This document shows positions 18,659 to 27,583 of a DNA stretch of 64,000 bases, one piece after another. The position numbers and the translations under genes were made by a program. The notes under the pieces were generated by a model. That model was not told the DNA's origin. It searched no databases and saw only the letters and a list, made by a program, of their open reading frames with translations. The stretch comes from Dinoroseobacter sp039192165 (lineage in GTDB: Bacteria > Pseudomonadota > Alphaproteobacteria > Rhodobacterales > Rhodobacteraceae). The stretch spans positions 310,001 through 374,000 of the forward strand of contig JBCCXD010000002.1 in assembly GCA_039192165.1 (NCBI GenBank). Reading direction: 5' to 3'. Numbering within the stretch: position 1 is the first letter of the stretch; each line of letters starts with the position of its first letter.

Positions 18659-20563
18659 CTACTCCGACGGAGGCGCCAGCCCCGGCAGAGCTGGGATTTG
18701 GATGTTTTCTTGCTCCAAGGGAGGTGCAACGACCGCAGGTGCCGTGGACGCAATCGCTGCAGCGGGCGGGGCGACGGGACGCGCGACCTGAGGGCTGCAA
18801 GGCTGCGACACCACGTTGGGCAGCGCTCCGGCAGCTTGGAGGAAGTCTAAAAGCTCCGTACTCGCCAGAGCGAAATTGAGATTTCGCAATGGCCCCTGAA
18901 TGACAAATGTATTGACCCCGACAACCCGCCCACAGGTATCGATCAGCGGCCCTCCGGAGTTGCCCGTGGAAATCGGTGCGGAATGAACAACGACATCCGT
19001 TGACCGAGGCGACATCGTTTGTTCAACACTGACCGACCCATCTGTTACTGCGAGCTCCGGTACTGCGCTCAGATCTCCGTTGCGCAACTGGAGAAATTCT
19101 GCATCCGTCCTGAGAAGGTCACCGGGATACCCCGCGGCAATCACGGATTGCAAGCGCAGGCTTTCGTCTGAGCGAAAGATGTCAAATGCGGGCGAGGATG
19201 CCCCTGGAACGCGCAGCAAAGCGAAGTCACCACCTTCGGTTTGCAGTGGCCCCAATGTGCTGAGTACCTGCGCGGCGCTGAGTTCACCGAGACGATCGTT
19301 GGTTACAAAGATACTGTCCGCCCCTCCGCTTTCTATCACGTGGTAATTCGTGACCAGCAAGTCAGGAGCCACGAAAAAGCCAGTACCAACTCCAATACCA
19401 CTTGGCGTTGAAGTGATGACCAGGGCCGTGCGCTCTTCGATATGCGCCAACAGGTTGCCCATACCCATGCTCGCTTCGTCCACTCCGGGAGGCGCGATAC
19501 GCTGAGGCTCAGGCGGCAGGATTGGTGTTGGATCGGCGGGTCTTATCGCGCCCGCGCGATCATCTGGATCCCTTGGGTTGGGCGGCAACAGTCCTTCGAT
19601 CGTAAAACCATCGGGCATCAGCAGCGTTCCGTCGGCGTGGCATTGCGCTCCATCGATGGCGTTTTGCAGGGTTGCAAGACGTGCCTCCAACGCGTTGTTC
19701 ACGTCCCGTGTAAGTGCAGCCGCAGCTTCGTCGGAGATTGCCTGATCACCGATATCCTGCGGGAAAATCCGCGTGCCGGGCAGCAAAAGCCATACCAAGA
19801 CCGCCGTTGCGAGTGCCAGCAACACTGCGAGCGGAACCCACCCACGAGGGCCCGCTGCGCGGGGTGGCTCATCCTTATCATTGGGTCCAACACCTCCGGA
19901 TTGCCCGCCACCGCCGACAGTCTGTGCTGGATTCAGAGTTGACGTCGATTGCGCAGAAACCTTCGGAGCCGTTTTATTCGGTCCAGCTTCGGTATTGCCG
20001 CTTTCTGTTGCCGAAAGGGCTGCCAGCTTATCTGCAAAATTTCGCGCCTCGGAAGGTCCGAGCGGCGGTGGAGATGGCAGGTCCAGAACAGAGCCCAGAG
20101 TCTTCGAAAAATGGGTCGCACGCGCGCTACGATCGCGTTCTAAACCCTGCGGCAGCATTCCCCAATTCAGGATGACAGGATCGCCGGAGACAGAGGTGAC
20201 CGACTCCGGGTCGAGGGTATAAAGCGCACGGGACAACAGGGCCCCGTCATGGGGGTCATCAAGGTGCTCAATAAGAGGCGACAATCGGCTGGTCAGGCGA
20301 CCCACGACATTTGCGCGCGCTGAAGCGTCTAGCCGATCCAATGGTACCGGTTTGCCATCCGCATCTGCGTACCAGGACACCGAGGCCGCGGCCTGGTCAT
20401 TTCCACGACTGATGAGAGGCTCCGCAAAAAGCGCCTCGGCCCCAGGCGACAGGCGAACAAGTGTTTCCACGAGTTGCGGGTACTGGTCGAGCACGAGTTG
20501 TCCATCATGAGACAGACAGTTTTCCATATGGAGCGGCGCCTTTACCAGGAAGAAGTCAGCCAT
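18659..20563 (-). CDS. SrfA-domain / trypsin-like serine protease fusion
   Basis: 634 aa. The N-domain (about 25-140) parallels that of the neighbouring SrfA-like protein: ALFAEP at 45-50, SWYADADGKPV at 63-73, DPVILNWGM at 128-136. A Pro/Gly-rich linker leads to a membrane helix (242-261). LLPGTRIF and a coiled coil ending at Cys308 echo the SrfA membrane block. A periplasmic trypsin/DegP-like domain follows with a complete triad: His408 (TNYHV), Asp446 (GDFALL) and Ser536 (TGNSGGPL). The C-terminus is Pro/Ala-rich. No PDZ domain is seen. It is the second gene of the minus-strand series, 9 bp before srfA. It may process a partner or sense misfolded protein at the envelope (inference). Confidence 0.88.
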   Translation of the reverse strand: MADFFLVKAPLHMENCLSHDGQLVLDQYPQLVETLVRLSPGAEALFAEPLISRGNDQAAASVSWYADADGKPVPLDRLDASARANVVGRLTSRLSPLIEHLDDPHDGALLSRALYTLDPESVTSVSGDPVILNWGMLPQGLERDRSARATHFSKTLGSVLDLPSPPPLGPSEARNFADKLAALSATESGNTEAGPNKTAPKVSAQSTSTLNPAQTVGGGGQSGGVGPNDKDEPPRAAGPRGWVPLAVLLALATAVLVWLLLPGTRIFPQDIGDQAISDEAAAALTRDVNNALEARLATLQNAIDGAQCHADGTLLMPDGFTIEGLLPPNPRDPDDRAGAIRPADPTPILPPEPQRIAPPGVDEASMGMGNLLAHIEERTALVITSTPSGIGVGTGFFVAPDLLVTNYHVIESGGADSIFVTNDRLGELSAAQVLSTLGPLQTEGGDFALLRVPGASSPAFDIFRSDESLRLQSVIAAGYPGDLLRTDAEFLQLRNGDLSAVPELAVTDGSVSVEQTMSPRSTDVVVHSAPISTGNSGGPLIDTCGRVVGVNTFVIQGPLRNLNFALASTELLDFLQAAGALPNVVSQPCSPQVARPVAPPAAAIASTAPAVVAPPLEQENIQIPALPGLAPPSE

Positions 20564-20672
20564 GCCAAGGTCCGAGGGTTGCCGGGCTTTTCAGAGCTGT
20601 GGAACTGGTCTGGTCCATCCACCATGGTTTTATCGCCGCGATGTGGGTTTTCACGAATTTCGTCCGGATTGC

Positions 20673-20693
20673 TGTCTCGTCAGCACCGAGACA
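20673..20693. repeat. 7-bp perfect inverted repeat in the gap before the protease gene
   Basis: TGTCTCG (20673-20679), 7-base loop, CGAGACA (20687-20693). It lies in the 180-bp gap between the peptidoglycan-binding gene and the protease gene. No T-run follows on either strand, so a classic terminator is unlikely. It could be an attenuator, RNA hairpin or binding site. Confidence 0.4.
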
Positions 20694-20743
20694 TAGAGCA
20701 GGCACATATGCCGGGCCGATGAGAACACCGCCCCGACTGCGTC

Positions 20744-22102
20744 CTATTGGGGCAGGGTCGGAAGCGTAGGTATTGCGCCACCAGCAGGCACAACGGCTGG
20801 AAGTCCAGGCGCCGCGCCGGCTTGAAGCCTTCCGGATTTGAGCGCCGCCCGCATAACAGCTACGCGATCCGCCGATTGAGACGGGAGGAAAGCCGGTTCC
20901 GCGTTTTGTTCCAGGGCACTAAGTGCTGCGTCATACCAGCCAATTGAGGCCTGAGGATTGGCGGTAACGCCAAACCCTTCACGGAGATGGTGGCCCATGA
21001 TCTCCCCATAGGGCAACTTTCCGATCGAGAACGCTATAAGGGCGCCCGATAGCGCTATGTCCGCATCGTCCTGACGGAAGCCGATACCAAGACAAAGCTG
21101 ACCGTAGGAGTCTGCGTTGGCGGGGTCGCCAAGCCCGATAGACTGGCTGATTTCGGTGACTTTCGCCGAAATGGCTTGCGCATCGCTGCTCCCCAGCATT
21201 TCGCGGGCGGGCGTCATTGCCTCGGCGATCTGACCACAAGAGCCGAGCAGTTGGTCATCGCTGACACGCAACTGAGCTGCGAAGCTTTGCGCGACCGAAA
21301 TGGCATAGCTGCGCGCCTCACAGAATTTTTCGCTGAGCGCCTGATCCGGGTCGATCATCGAAACGGCCTTTATCGTCCCCTGGTTGGTTTGAGTTATCAA
21401 GGTCACCAGTTCGCAGCGTTCCGCCATGCTTTTGTTAACTTGGCCCATTGGCTTGAGCGGCGGAATCGCCAGCGGTGGCACGACCCCAGTACCTGCCGCC
21501 TGCGTTGTTGTTGTTGGAGGGATCGCATTGGGAACACCGACACCGCCCTGAACCCCGACAGTGCCGGGATTTCCATACTGGCCCGGCACCTGAGTGCCGC
21601 GCGCAACCTGTGGGTTCGGGAAGTTGGTGGCGCCAAACTGAGCCGCCCACTGTGGGTCTCGGAACGCCTTTAGCAGACCTTTTGTGCCTTCTTGCGCGAC
21701 GACCTGTGGATAGGCCTGCCCGCCGCCGTTGCGAACCCGATTGTCAGACTCGAGCAACAGACCACGCTCTTGATCGGTCAAATAACCCGTTCGCGGATAT
21801 CCCATGTATTGCTGATAATCGCCTATGGCACCGCGCGATCTTGGTCCAAGTGCACCATCTACAGTGCCCACTGGAAATCCAAAATTGTTCAGAGCTGTCT
21901 GAACATTGCGGTTTTGCTGCCGCTGCGCTTGGGAAATGCCGCTACGATTTTGTGTCCCGGAGCGGGACTGACCCTGATTTTGGGTTGCGATCGCTCCAAG
22001 GATCCCAAGTCCAATGATCGCGCCGTGAATATCAGCCTTAGCGATCGGTGTCGTAGCCAATGTCAGCACGCAGGCTGTGGCAATTGCATTTTCAGTACGC
22101 AT
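20744..22102 (-). CDS. secreted peptidoglycan-binding protein
   Basis: 452 aa from ATG 22102, with GAGGG 8 bases upstream. Signal peptide 1-23 (TPIAKA-DIHG). A PG_binding_1-type domain lies near 62-115 (NVQTALNNFGFPVGTVDGALGPRSRGAIGDYQ, split here only by reading), with the usual G-x-x-D-G-x-x-G-x-x-T/S pattern. A Gly/Thr/Pro-rich middle region and a helical C-terminal domain with SEL1-like flavour (EGFGVTANPQASIGWYDAAL) follow. First gene of the minus-strand Srf series, 180 bp from the next, so it may have its own transcript. Likely ties the complex to the cell wall. Confidence 0.8.
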   Translation of the reverse strand: MRTENAIATACVLTLATTPIAKADIHGAIIGLGILGAIATQNQGQSRSGTQNRSGISQAQRQQNRNVQTALNNFGFPVGTVDGALGPRSRGAIGDYQQYMGYPRTGYLTDQERGLLLESDNRVRNGGGQAYPQVVAQEGTKGLLKAFRDPQWAAQFGATNFPNPQVARGTQVPGQYGNPGTVGVQGGVGVPNAIPPTTTTQAAGTGVVPPLAIPPLKPMGQVNKSMAERCELVTLITQTNQGTIKAVSMIDPDQALSEKFCEARSYAISVAQSFAAQLRVSDDQLLGSCGQIAEAMTPAREMLGSSDAQAISAKVTEISQSIGLGDPANADSYGQLCLGIGFRQDDADIALSGALIAFSIGKLPYGEIMGHHLREGFGVTANPQASIGWYDAALSALEQNAEPAFLPSQSADRVAVMRAALKSGRLQAGAAPGLPAVVPAGGAIPTLPTLPQ

Positions 22103-22828
22103 AGCAAGCCCTCAAAAACCAATTTTTGTAAGTATTTGGCGAGATTTAGGATTCGTCTAGTTTTTTAATCAGAAATCAGGTTTCACAAATGCCTGAGTAT
22201 AGTTTGCCTTACCCCAAATCTGATGTTCAAAGCTGAGCCCAAGCGGCATTCAGAATGGTGCTCGCGCCTTGGGGCATCCCCAAACTGGAAACAGACATGG
22301 AAATTGAAGCAAATGCCGTCACCTGGCTTACCAGTTGCCAAGGATAACCTCGCTTTCCTTGGTTTTCTCTGCATCGTTTGTGTTCCGGCAGAGAGCGGTT
22401 CGAATTCCTCTGAGCCTTCGCATCATAGACCTAATTCATGGGCGCAAGAACCAACGATGGTGTTGCCCATTTTGTATCATAGGTTCTTAAAATACAGGCG
22501 CCGGCTTGTCGCGCCGGGTAGGTATACAGGCCGAGAAAACCTCAAATCGCCACACATGTGTCAGCTCGCCGAACCTGCGAGGTGAAACCGCACCGCTTGC
22601 TAAAGTAGACTGATCGTCGTGACGCCACAAAAGAAGGCCCTGACGCTTCGAGAGGGGTTTTCTAGGCGACGAACCTTGTCTTGGCACAGACTTCGCAAAG
22701 CTGGAGTTTTGCAGCTCTTGGGTATCGTGTGGCTTACGAGATTCTTGCGCCTTTGGAGCGGTTCTATTGCTTAAATCAAATCCAACGTGCCGGAATATTG
22801 AGCAGGTGGCTTCAATGGTTGTCTGGCT
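22103..22828. other. 726-bp stretch without a convincing gene
   Basis: The longest gene-free stretch of the window. Short frames here look random. It contains a perfect inverted repeat TTGGGG-CAT-CCCCAA at 22269-22283. It also has a terminator-like element for + transcripts: CCAAGG (22338-22343), CCTTGG (22357-22362), then TTTTCTCT. The promoter of the Srf-type series must lie at its left end. I see no transposase remnant, tRNA or attachment repeat. Confidence 0.55.
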
Positions 22829-23695
22829 TCACGACCCGAAAATCGCTTTGAAGCGGTCAATGCACAGGCGGAACCCATTTTCAAAATCGCCGTCCCCATT
22901 GTGATAAACACTTTCCAATGAAATCACGTTGTCATAGCCGTCCTGGCGAAGCGCATCGGCCATTGGCTGGAACTGATCGGCCAGCTGGCCTTCACCTATG
23001 CGGCGGACTTCAAGAGTGGCACGTGGTGTGTCGACATGTATGTCCTTGATGTGGATGTGCCCAAGATAGCCGCCCTTGGTCTCTTGGTAGCCATCCGGAT
23101 AAGCGGTTTCGTGGCACCAGCAATTGTTCGCTGGATCCCAGAGAATTTTGAGTGCGTCCTTGGCGTCAAGGTCGTCAATCAGCTTGCGGCCGGTATAATT
23201 GGAGTTGACCATTGTTCCGTTGCCGGTCTCAACCACCAACGTAACGTTCGCGGCGCGGGCCGCATCGACCGCCGGTGCGATCAATGGGAGGATCGCATCC
23301 CAGGCGCCTTTGGCGACATTCCAGCGCTCGGCTCCGTTTCGACCCCAGAGTATCTGCTCTTTCTTAGGGGTCATGATCCGTACAAGTGGGCTGCCCACAA
23401 TGTGGGCCATGTCCATCACGCGTTTTAGCGCGTCCATATGACGAGTATGCAATTCATCGCCCGGCCGGTTGGCGCCCGTCATGCCTGCGAAGATGTGGCG
23501 GCTGAGGCAAGAGACCGGTTTGCCGCGATCGCGCAGCAGTTTGTCGATCTCCCGGATTTCGTTGGGACTGTGGTCACCCACCTCTGTGTCGCCCACAAAT
23601 TGCAGTTCGGCCCAGTCGAGCCCGAACTCATCCATCACATCAATCGAATGGCGCAGATCCCGGCTGATCCCGTCGCAAATAACGCCCAGTTTCAT
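22829..23695 (-). CDS. sugar phosphate isomerase/epimerase family TIM-barrel enzyme
   Basis: 288 aa of the xylose-isomerase-like/AP-endonuclease-2 barrel. Metal-ligand positions are recognisable: Glu in VVETGNG, Asp in ILWDPANN, His in HIHIKDIH and Glu in ISLESVYH. Such enzymes isomerise or epimerise free sugars, keto-sugar acids or inositol derivatives in the cytosol. The start ATG 23695 overlaps the dehydrogenase stop by 4 bp, so the two are coupled and probably act on successive intermediates. Last gene of the TRAP operon. The exact substrate cannot be read. Confidence 0.85.
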   Translation of the reverse strand: MKLGVICDGISRDLRHSIDVMDEFGLDWAELQFVGDTEVGDHSPNEIREIDKLLRDRGKPVSCLSRHIFAGMTGANRPGDELHTRHMDALKRVMDMAHIVGSPLVRIMTPKKEQILWGRNGAERWNVAKGAWDAILPLIAPAVDAARAANVTLVVETGNGTMVNSNYTGRKLIDDLDAKDALKILWDPANNCWCHETAYPDGYQETKGGYLGHIHIKDIHVDTPRATLEVRRIGEGQLADQFQPMADALRQDGYDNVISLESVYHNGDGDFENGFRLCIDRFKAIFGS

Positions 23696-24591
23696 TTTGC
23701 TCCCTCCCGATGAAGTTCGGCCCCGACGATCTCTTCAATAACGCGTGCGCACACCCAGTTGTCTGCATCCGGATATTTCGACTTGCCGGCGTGGAAGATC
23801 TGCATTGCTGCCGCGGCCATATGCATTGGCACCGTCAGCTCTTCTGCCAAGTTGAGCGAGATAGTCAGGTCTTTGTGCATCGTGCCAATACCGCTTCCGG
23901 TATGCTCGAACTCTCTGTCAATTATGTGCCCGAGCGCGGTGTTGGTGCAGCCGCAGCCTGCTCCGCTCGTCGAGAATACACGGTAGAGATCGTCTCCTTT
24001 GACACCTGCCTTAGCTGCCAAAACGGCGGCCTCGAACGTGGCTGAGAAGATTGATCCGATCAGGGTCTGAAGGCACGCCTTAACCGTCTGTCCCATTCCA
24101 GGATCCTTACCAACGTGATGGATCGTAGACGACACCGCTTCCATAGCTGGTCTCGCGCGGGAAATAACTTCGTCGGCTGCCGAAGCCATCATGGTAAGCG
24201 TACCGCCTTGGGCGCCGCCAAAACCGCCGGAAACAGGACTGTCGATAAGCGAGACTGAACCACCCGCAAGCGCATCCCCGATCTCACGTGCTTCTCTTGG
24301 TTTAATGGTGGCGGTCAGAATGATGACACCGCCGCCGGGCATTGCTGCAGCCAGCCCGTCCGGGCCCAGGATCACCGATTTTGCCTGGTCGCCATTCATT
24401 ACCATGACGAAGGCGACCTGAGCCTCTGCGCCGGCGGCGGCGATGCTCGGCGCAGATTGGCCGCCCATCTCGGAAAGAGCCGCTAGCCGCGACGAACTCA
24501 GATCGAATCCGGCAACTTCGAACCCCGCTTTGAGCAGGTTCTTGGCCAGGCCCGAGCCCATATCGCCAAGACCGATGACACAAACGCGCAT
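23692..24591 (-). CDS. NAD(P)-dependent beta-hydroxyacid dehydrogenase (HIBADH / LtnD-like)
   Basis: 299 aa. Rossmann N-terminus VIGLGDMGSG (5-14), substrate-binding DSPVSGG (117-123) and catalytic Lys171 (GQTVKACLQ) place it in the 3-hydroxyisobutyrate/tartronate-semialdehyde/L-threonate dehydrogenase family. It oxidises a 2- or 3-hydroxy acid. The usual Asn after the catalytic Lys (KxxNN) reads KACLQ, as in divergent LtnD-like branches. Coupled to the isomerase and 124 bp after the TRAP large permease, which points to a sugar-acid substrate. Confidence 0.88.
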   Translation of the reverse strand: MRVCVIGLGDMGSGLAKNLLKAGFEVAGFDLSSSRLAALSEMGGQSAPSIAAAGAEAQVAFVMVMNGDQAKSVILGPDGLAAAMPGGGVIILTATIKPREAREIGDALAGGSVSLIDSPVSGGFGGAQGGTLTMMASAADEVISRARPAMEAVSSTIHHVGKDPGMGQTVKACLQTLIGSIFSATFEAAVLAAKAGVKGDDLYRVFSTSGAGCGCTNTALGHIIDREFEHTGSGIGTMHKDLTISLNLAEELTVPMHMAAAAMQIFHAGKSKYPDADNWVCARVIEEIVGAELHREGAK

Positions 24592-24715
24592 GACGCACCT
24601 CTTTTTCTTTGCGGGCGAGCGTCGCCCATCCTCGAGTTAAGGAGATTTCAGCCGCCGCGAAATGCGGTGACGGGCACGTCCGAAAGACACTCCAATGCCC
24701 GCTTCAAAAGTCATG

Positions 24716-25996
24716 TCATGGCCCCATGACCGTGTTCGGAATCCACATAACCAGCTGGGGAAATACGCAGATCAATGCGAGAACGGCGACATTGCCGAGC
24801 AGAAACGGGGCTGCGCCGAGAAAGATGGTGCCTATGGGCAATCGACAGATTGCAGCACAGACGTTCAGGCAATTCCCAACGGGCGGCGTGCAGGCCCCAA
24901 CCGCCAGGCCAGACACCATGATTACCCCGAAATGTACCCCTGAAATTCCGAATTGCTCGGCAACCGGCAGCAGAACCGGGGTCAACAGAAGGATAGCGGG
25001 GCTAACATCGATGAACGTGCCGGCCAGCAGGATCAAAAAAGCAGTGAGCAACAGAAATGACGTCGCATTCAATCCAAGGCCTCCGATCAGATCGGCAAGC
25101 CTGTCGGGGACCCGTTCCAGAGCCAGCACCGTGATGAATACCTGGCTGAACGCTATGATCATCATGATCTTGGCGGACATTATGATTGCGGTTCTCATCG
25201 CGCCTGGAAGATCACGGAACACCGAGATGCCGACCAGAAAAAAGCCAATAATCAACCCATAGACCGCCGCTGCTCCCGCAGTTTCAGTCGGCGTGACAAA
25301 ACCAAAAACCACCGATCCGACAATCAGCACAGGCATAAGCGCCACAGCGGCAGATCTTCGAAACTGACGCAGTCCTTCTTCAAGCGTAAAGGGCACATTT
25401 TCGGTCGGGAAGCCCCGAGCTGATGCGATGCGCCAGACAATCAGGAGCTGGAACACCCCAACCATCAGGCCGGGAATTATTCCACCAAGGAACAGACGAC
25501 CGATCGATTCCTCAGCGGCGATTGCATAGATAATCATCGGAACCGAAGGCGGGATAATCATTCCCATGGTTGAGGAGGCGACAGTGATCCCAGCTGCAAA
25601 GTTCTTCGGGTATCCGCGCCGCTCCATCTCGGGGATCAGGATCGATCCGATCGACGCGGTATCGGACGCCGACGATCCCGAAATACCTCCAAAGATCATG
25701 GACCCGACAACATTCACCAGACCCAAGCCACCCTTCAGACGTCCGACGAAGAACATCGACAGGTCGAGCAATCGCCGCGTGATGCCACCGGAGTTCATCA
25801 CCAAGCCCATCAAGATGAAAAACGGCAGCGACACCAATGCGTAATTGTTGATCCCAGCAAAGAAGCGTTGGATCACAAAGCCGGTCCCAAAAGGCGCTTC
25901 AATCAAGAAATAGGCAAGGCTTGCCAAGCCCAGCGAATAGGCGATCGGAACGCCGATGATCAGCAGAATTAGAAGGGAGCCAAAGAGGATAAGCAC
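24716..25996 (-). CDS. dctM: TRAP transporter large permease
   Basis: 426 aa, about 12 membrane segments, normal DctM length. Typical phrases: FAGINNYALVSLPFFILMG, KGGLGLVNVVGSMIFGGISG, SGSSASDTASIG and PPVGNCLNVCAAI. It is the ion-driven translocation subunit of a TRAP uptake system in the inner membrane. Start is GTG at 25996, directly behind the dctQ stop. Works with the dctQ and dctP genes upstream. Confidence 0.95.
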   Translation of the reverse strand: MLILFGSLLILLIIGVPIAYSLGLASLAYFLIEAPFGTGFVIQRFFAGINNYALVSLPFFILMGLVMNSGGITRRLLDLSMFFVGRLKGGLGLVNVVGSMIFGGISGSSASDTASIGSILIPEMERRGYPKNFAAGITVASSTMGMIIPPSVPMIIYAIAAEESIGRLFLGGIIPGLMVGVFQLLIVWRIASARGFPTENVPFTLEEGLRQFRRSAAVALMPVLIVGSVVFGFVTPTETAGAAAVYGLIIGFFLVGISVFRDLPGAMRTAIIMSAKIMMIIAFSQVFITVLALERVPDRLADLIGGLGLNATSFLLLTAFLILLAGTFIDVSPAILLLTPVLLPVAEQFGISGVHFGVIMVSGLAVGACTPPVGNCLNVCAAICRLPIGTIFLGAAPFLLGNVAVLALICVFPQLVMWIPNTVMGP

Positions 25997-25997
25997 G

Positions 25998-26501
25998 TCA
26001 GTCCTCAGGCATCCAGAGGCGGTCGATGCTCTCGTCGCCGCTCAGCGTAAGCGCGATTTTCGCGACGCAATAGAAAATCGCCAACCCGCAGGCGATGGGG
26101 ACCACGACAAATACATAGGCCTGCCGCATTCCAAATGGCTGCCAAATGTTTCCACCGGGTCCGGCAATCCAGTCGAAGGACAGATAAAGAAGCGCGGCGT
26201 TCATAACAGCGATCAGCAAAAGCCCAAAGATGTAGAGGGCCATCGTCAATGGACGTGGCAGGGCCTCGATGAAGAAAGTGATGGCAATATGCTCGCGCTT
26301 GCTGATCGCGACTGCCCCACCGAGCGCACTGGTTGTCAGAAAGGCGATTTTGACGAGTTCATCGACCCCGTAGATCGATTGGTCAAACGGGCGGAGAAGC
26401 ACTTTCGCGCAGACAATAACAAGGAAAATCGCAAAGAGCACAACCATGACGGTCTCGACGATGTAAGTGAGCCAAGCGTCGACCGCGGCAATCGTCTTCA
26501 T
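25998..26501 (-). CDS. dctQ: TRAP transporter small permease
   Basis: 167 aa with four membrane segments (about 15-36, 48-66, 88-110, 132-154), as expected for DctQ. The segment ELVKIAFLTTSALGGAVAISKREHIAI is the family core (quoted as a pattern: VKIAFL, then GAVAISKREHI). It lies between dctP and dctM in the usual P-Q-M order. Confidence 0.92.
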   Translation of the reverse strand: MKTIAAVDAWLTYIVETVMVVLFAIFLVIVCAKVLLRPFDQSIYGVDELVKIAFLTTSALGGAVAISKREHIAITFFIEALPRPLTMALYIFGLLLIAVMNAALLYLSFDWIAGPGGNIWQPFGMRQAYVFVVVPIACGLAIFYCVAKIALTLSGDESIDRLWMPED

Positions 26502-26573
26502 GGTCAGGCCCTCGAGAGACAGGTGAGCGCCCGAGGCATAACAGACTGCCCCGCGCGCTCTGGGAGGATCACG

Positions 26574-27569
26574 TTAGCTGCAGGATTGCGCGGCTGCGCG
26601 TGCGGCCTCGATATCATCAGCGGAAAAGTGTCCCGCATCAATCATTTGCTGGTACACGGGTTGCACCTTTTCCTGAAACTCAGCAAGGGCTTCCGCCGTG
26701 AGCGTGTTGATCTCCATGAACTCAGCGAGATCGTCGATCACCGACGCTTCCGCTTCGCGATAAAGCTGATCCGACATTGCCAAAGCCTCGACCGCGACTT
26801 CGTCGAACATCTGCTGAAGGTCTTCCGGCAAGCCATCATACCATGCCTTGTTAACAATCAGCGGGTCGGGGCCTGTCATGTGGTTGGTCAGTGACAGATA
26901 GTCCTGAACCTCATGGATGTTGAAGTCCCAGATGTTTTGCGGAGGGTTGTGCTGACCGTCGATGACGCCTTGCTGAAAAGCCTGATAGGCTTCCGAGAAT
27001 GGCATGGCGACCGGTACGGACCCCAGCGCTGTGCCCGTTGCGATCATCAAGTCTGACTGAGGCTCACGAATTTGTAGCCCATCAAGATCTGAGACTTTAG
27101 TGATAGGGCGTGCGTTGGTGGTGTAGGCCCTGAACCCCTGACTAATTCCGGTTGCGGGCACGTGATATCCATTCTCCGCAGCGCGAACCTGAATGCCGTC
27201 GGTAAACTCCGATGCGACGAGGCATTCCATCTCGTCCCAGCCTGCGACCAGAAATGGAAGCTGGTAAATGTTGAAGGCCCCTGAAGCGTCTGCGAAGAAC
27301 CCCCCACGGGTCCCCTGCAACAGGCCCGAAGTCACCTGATCCATCATCTCGCGTTCGTTGCCGAGCGTACCACCGAAGAAGTTTTCGACTTCAATTCTCC
27401 CTCCGGAGCGCTCTTCGAGCTGTTCCTCGAAAAACACCATAGACATAGAGCGAATGGCTGTTTCAGGCTGCGCGTTGCCATAGCGGAAGGTGAAATCCTG
27501 CGCTGCGGCGGCTGATACAAAAAGAGCTATGCCGGCGGCACTCGCCGACAGCAGGCTGGTATATGACAT
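26574..27569 (-). CDS. dctP: TRAP transporter periplasmic substrate-binding protein
   Basis: 331 aa with signal peptide (1-23, SAAAA-QD). DctP family features include GGTLGNEREMMDQV, the conserved ligand-binding Arg in LDGLQIREPQSD, and VPVAMPFSEAYQAFQQGVID. The Arg implies a carboxylate ligand, fitting a sugar acid. ATG 27569 has GGGAGGA upstream. A 14-bp palindrome lies just upstream of the ribosome binding site, and the divergent LacI gene follows, so control by that regulator is likely. Confidence 0.94.
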   Translation of the reverse strand: MSYTSLLSASAAGIALFVSAAAAQDFTFRYGNAQPETAIRSMSMVFFEEQLEERSGGRIEVENFFGGTLGNEREMMDQVTSGLLQGTRGGFFADASGAFNIYQLPFLVAGWDEMECLVASEFTDGIQVRAAENGYHVPATGISQGFRAYTTNARPITKVSDLDGLQIREPQSDLMIATGTALGSVPVAMPFSEAYQAFQQGVIDGQHNPPQNIWDFNIHEVQDYLSLTNHMTGPDPLIVNKAWYDGLPEDLQQMFDEVAVEALAMSDQLYREAEASVIDDLAEFMEINTLTAEALAEFQEKVQPVYQQMIDAGHFSADDIEAARAAAQSCS

Positions 27570-27583
27570 ATCTTCCTCCCTTG

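Noticed and set aside
20673..20693. Intrinsic terminator
   Set aside because: Good stem but no T-run on either strand; listed only as an inverted repeat.
3281..22102. Calling the region a type VI secretion system
   Set aside because: No TssB/C, Hcp, VgrG, TssM, ClpV or kinase; only the sensory-type module is similar.
22103..22828. Transposon remnant or integration site
   Set aside because: No transposase-like frame, no flanking direct repeats, no tRNA found by eye.
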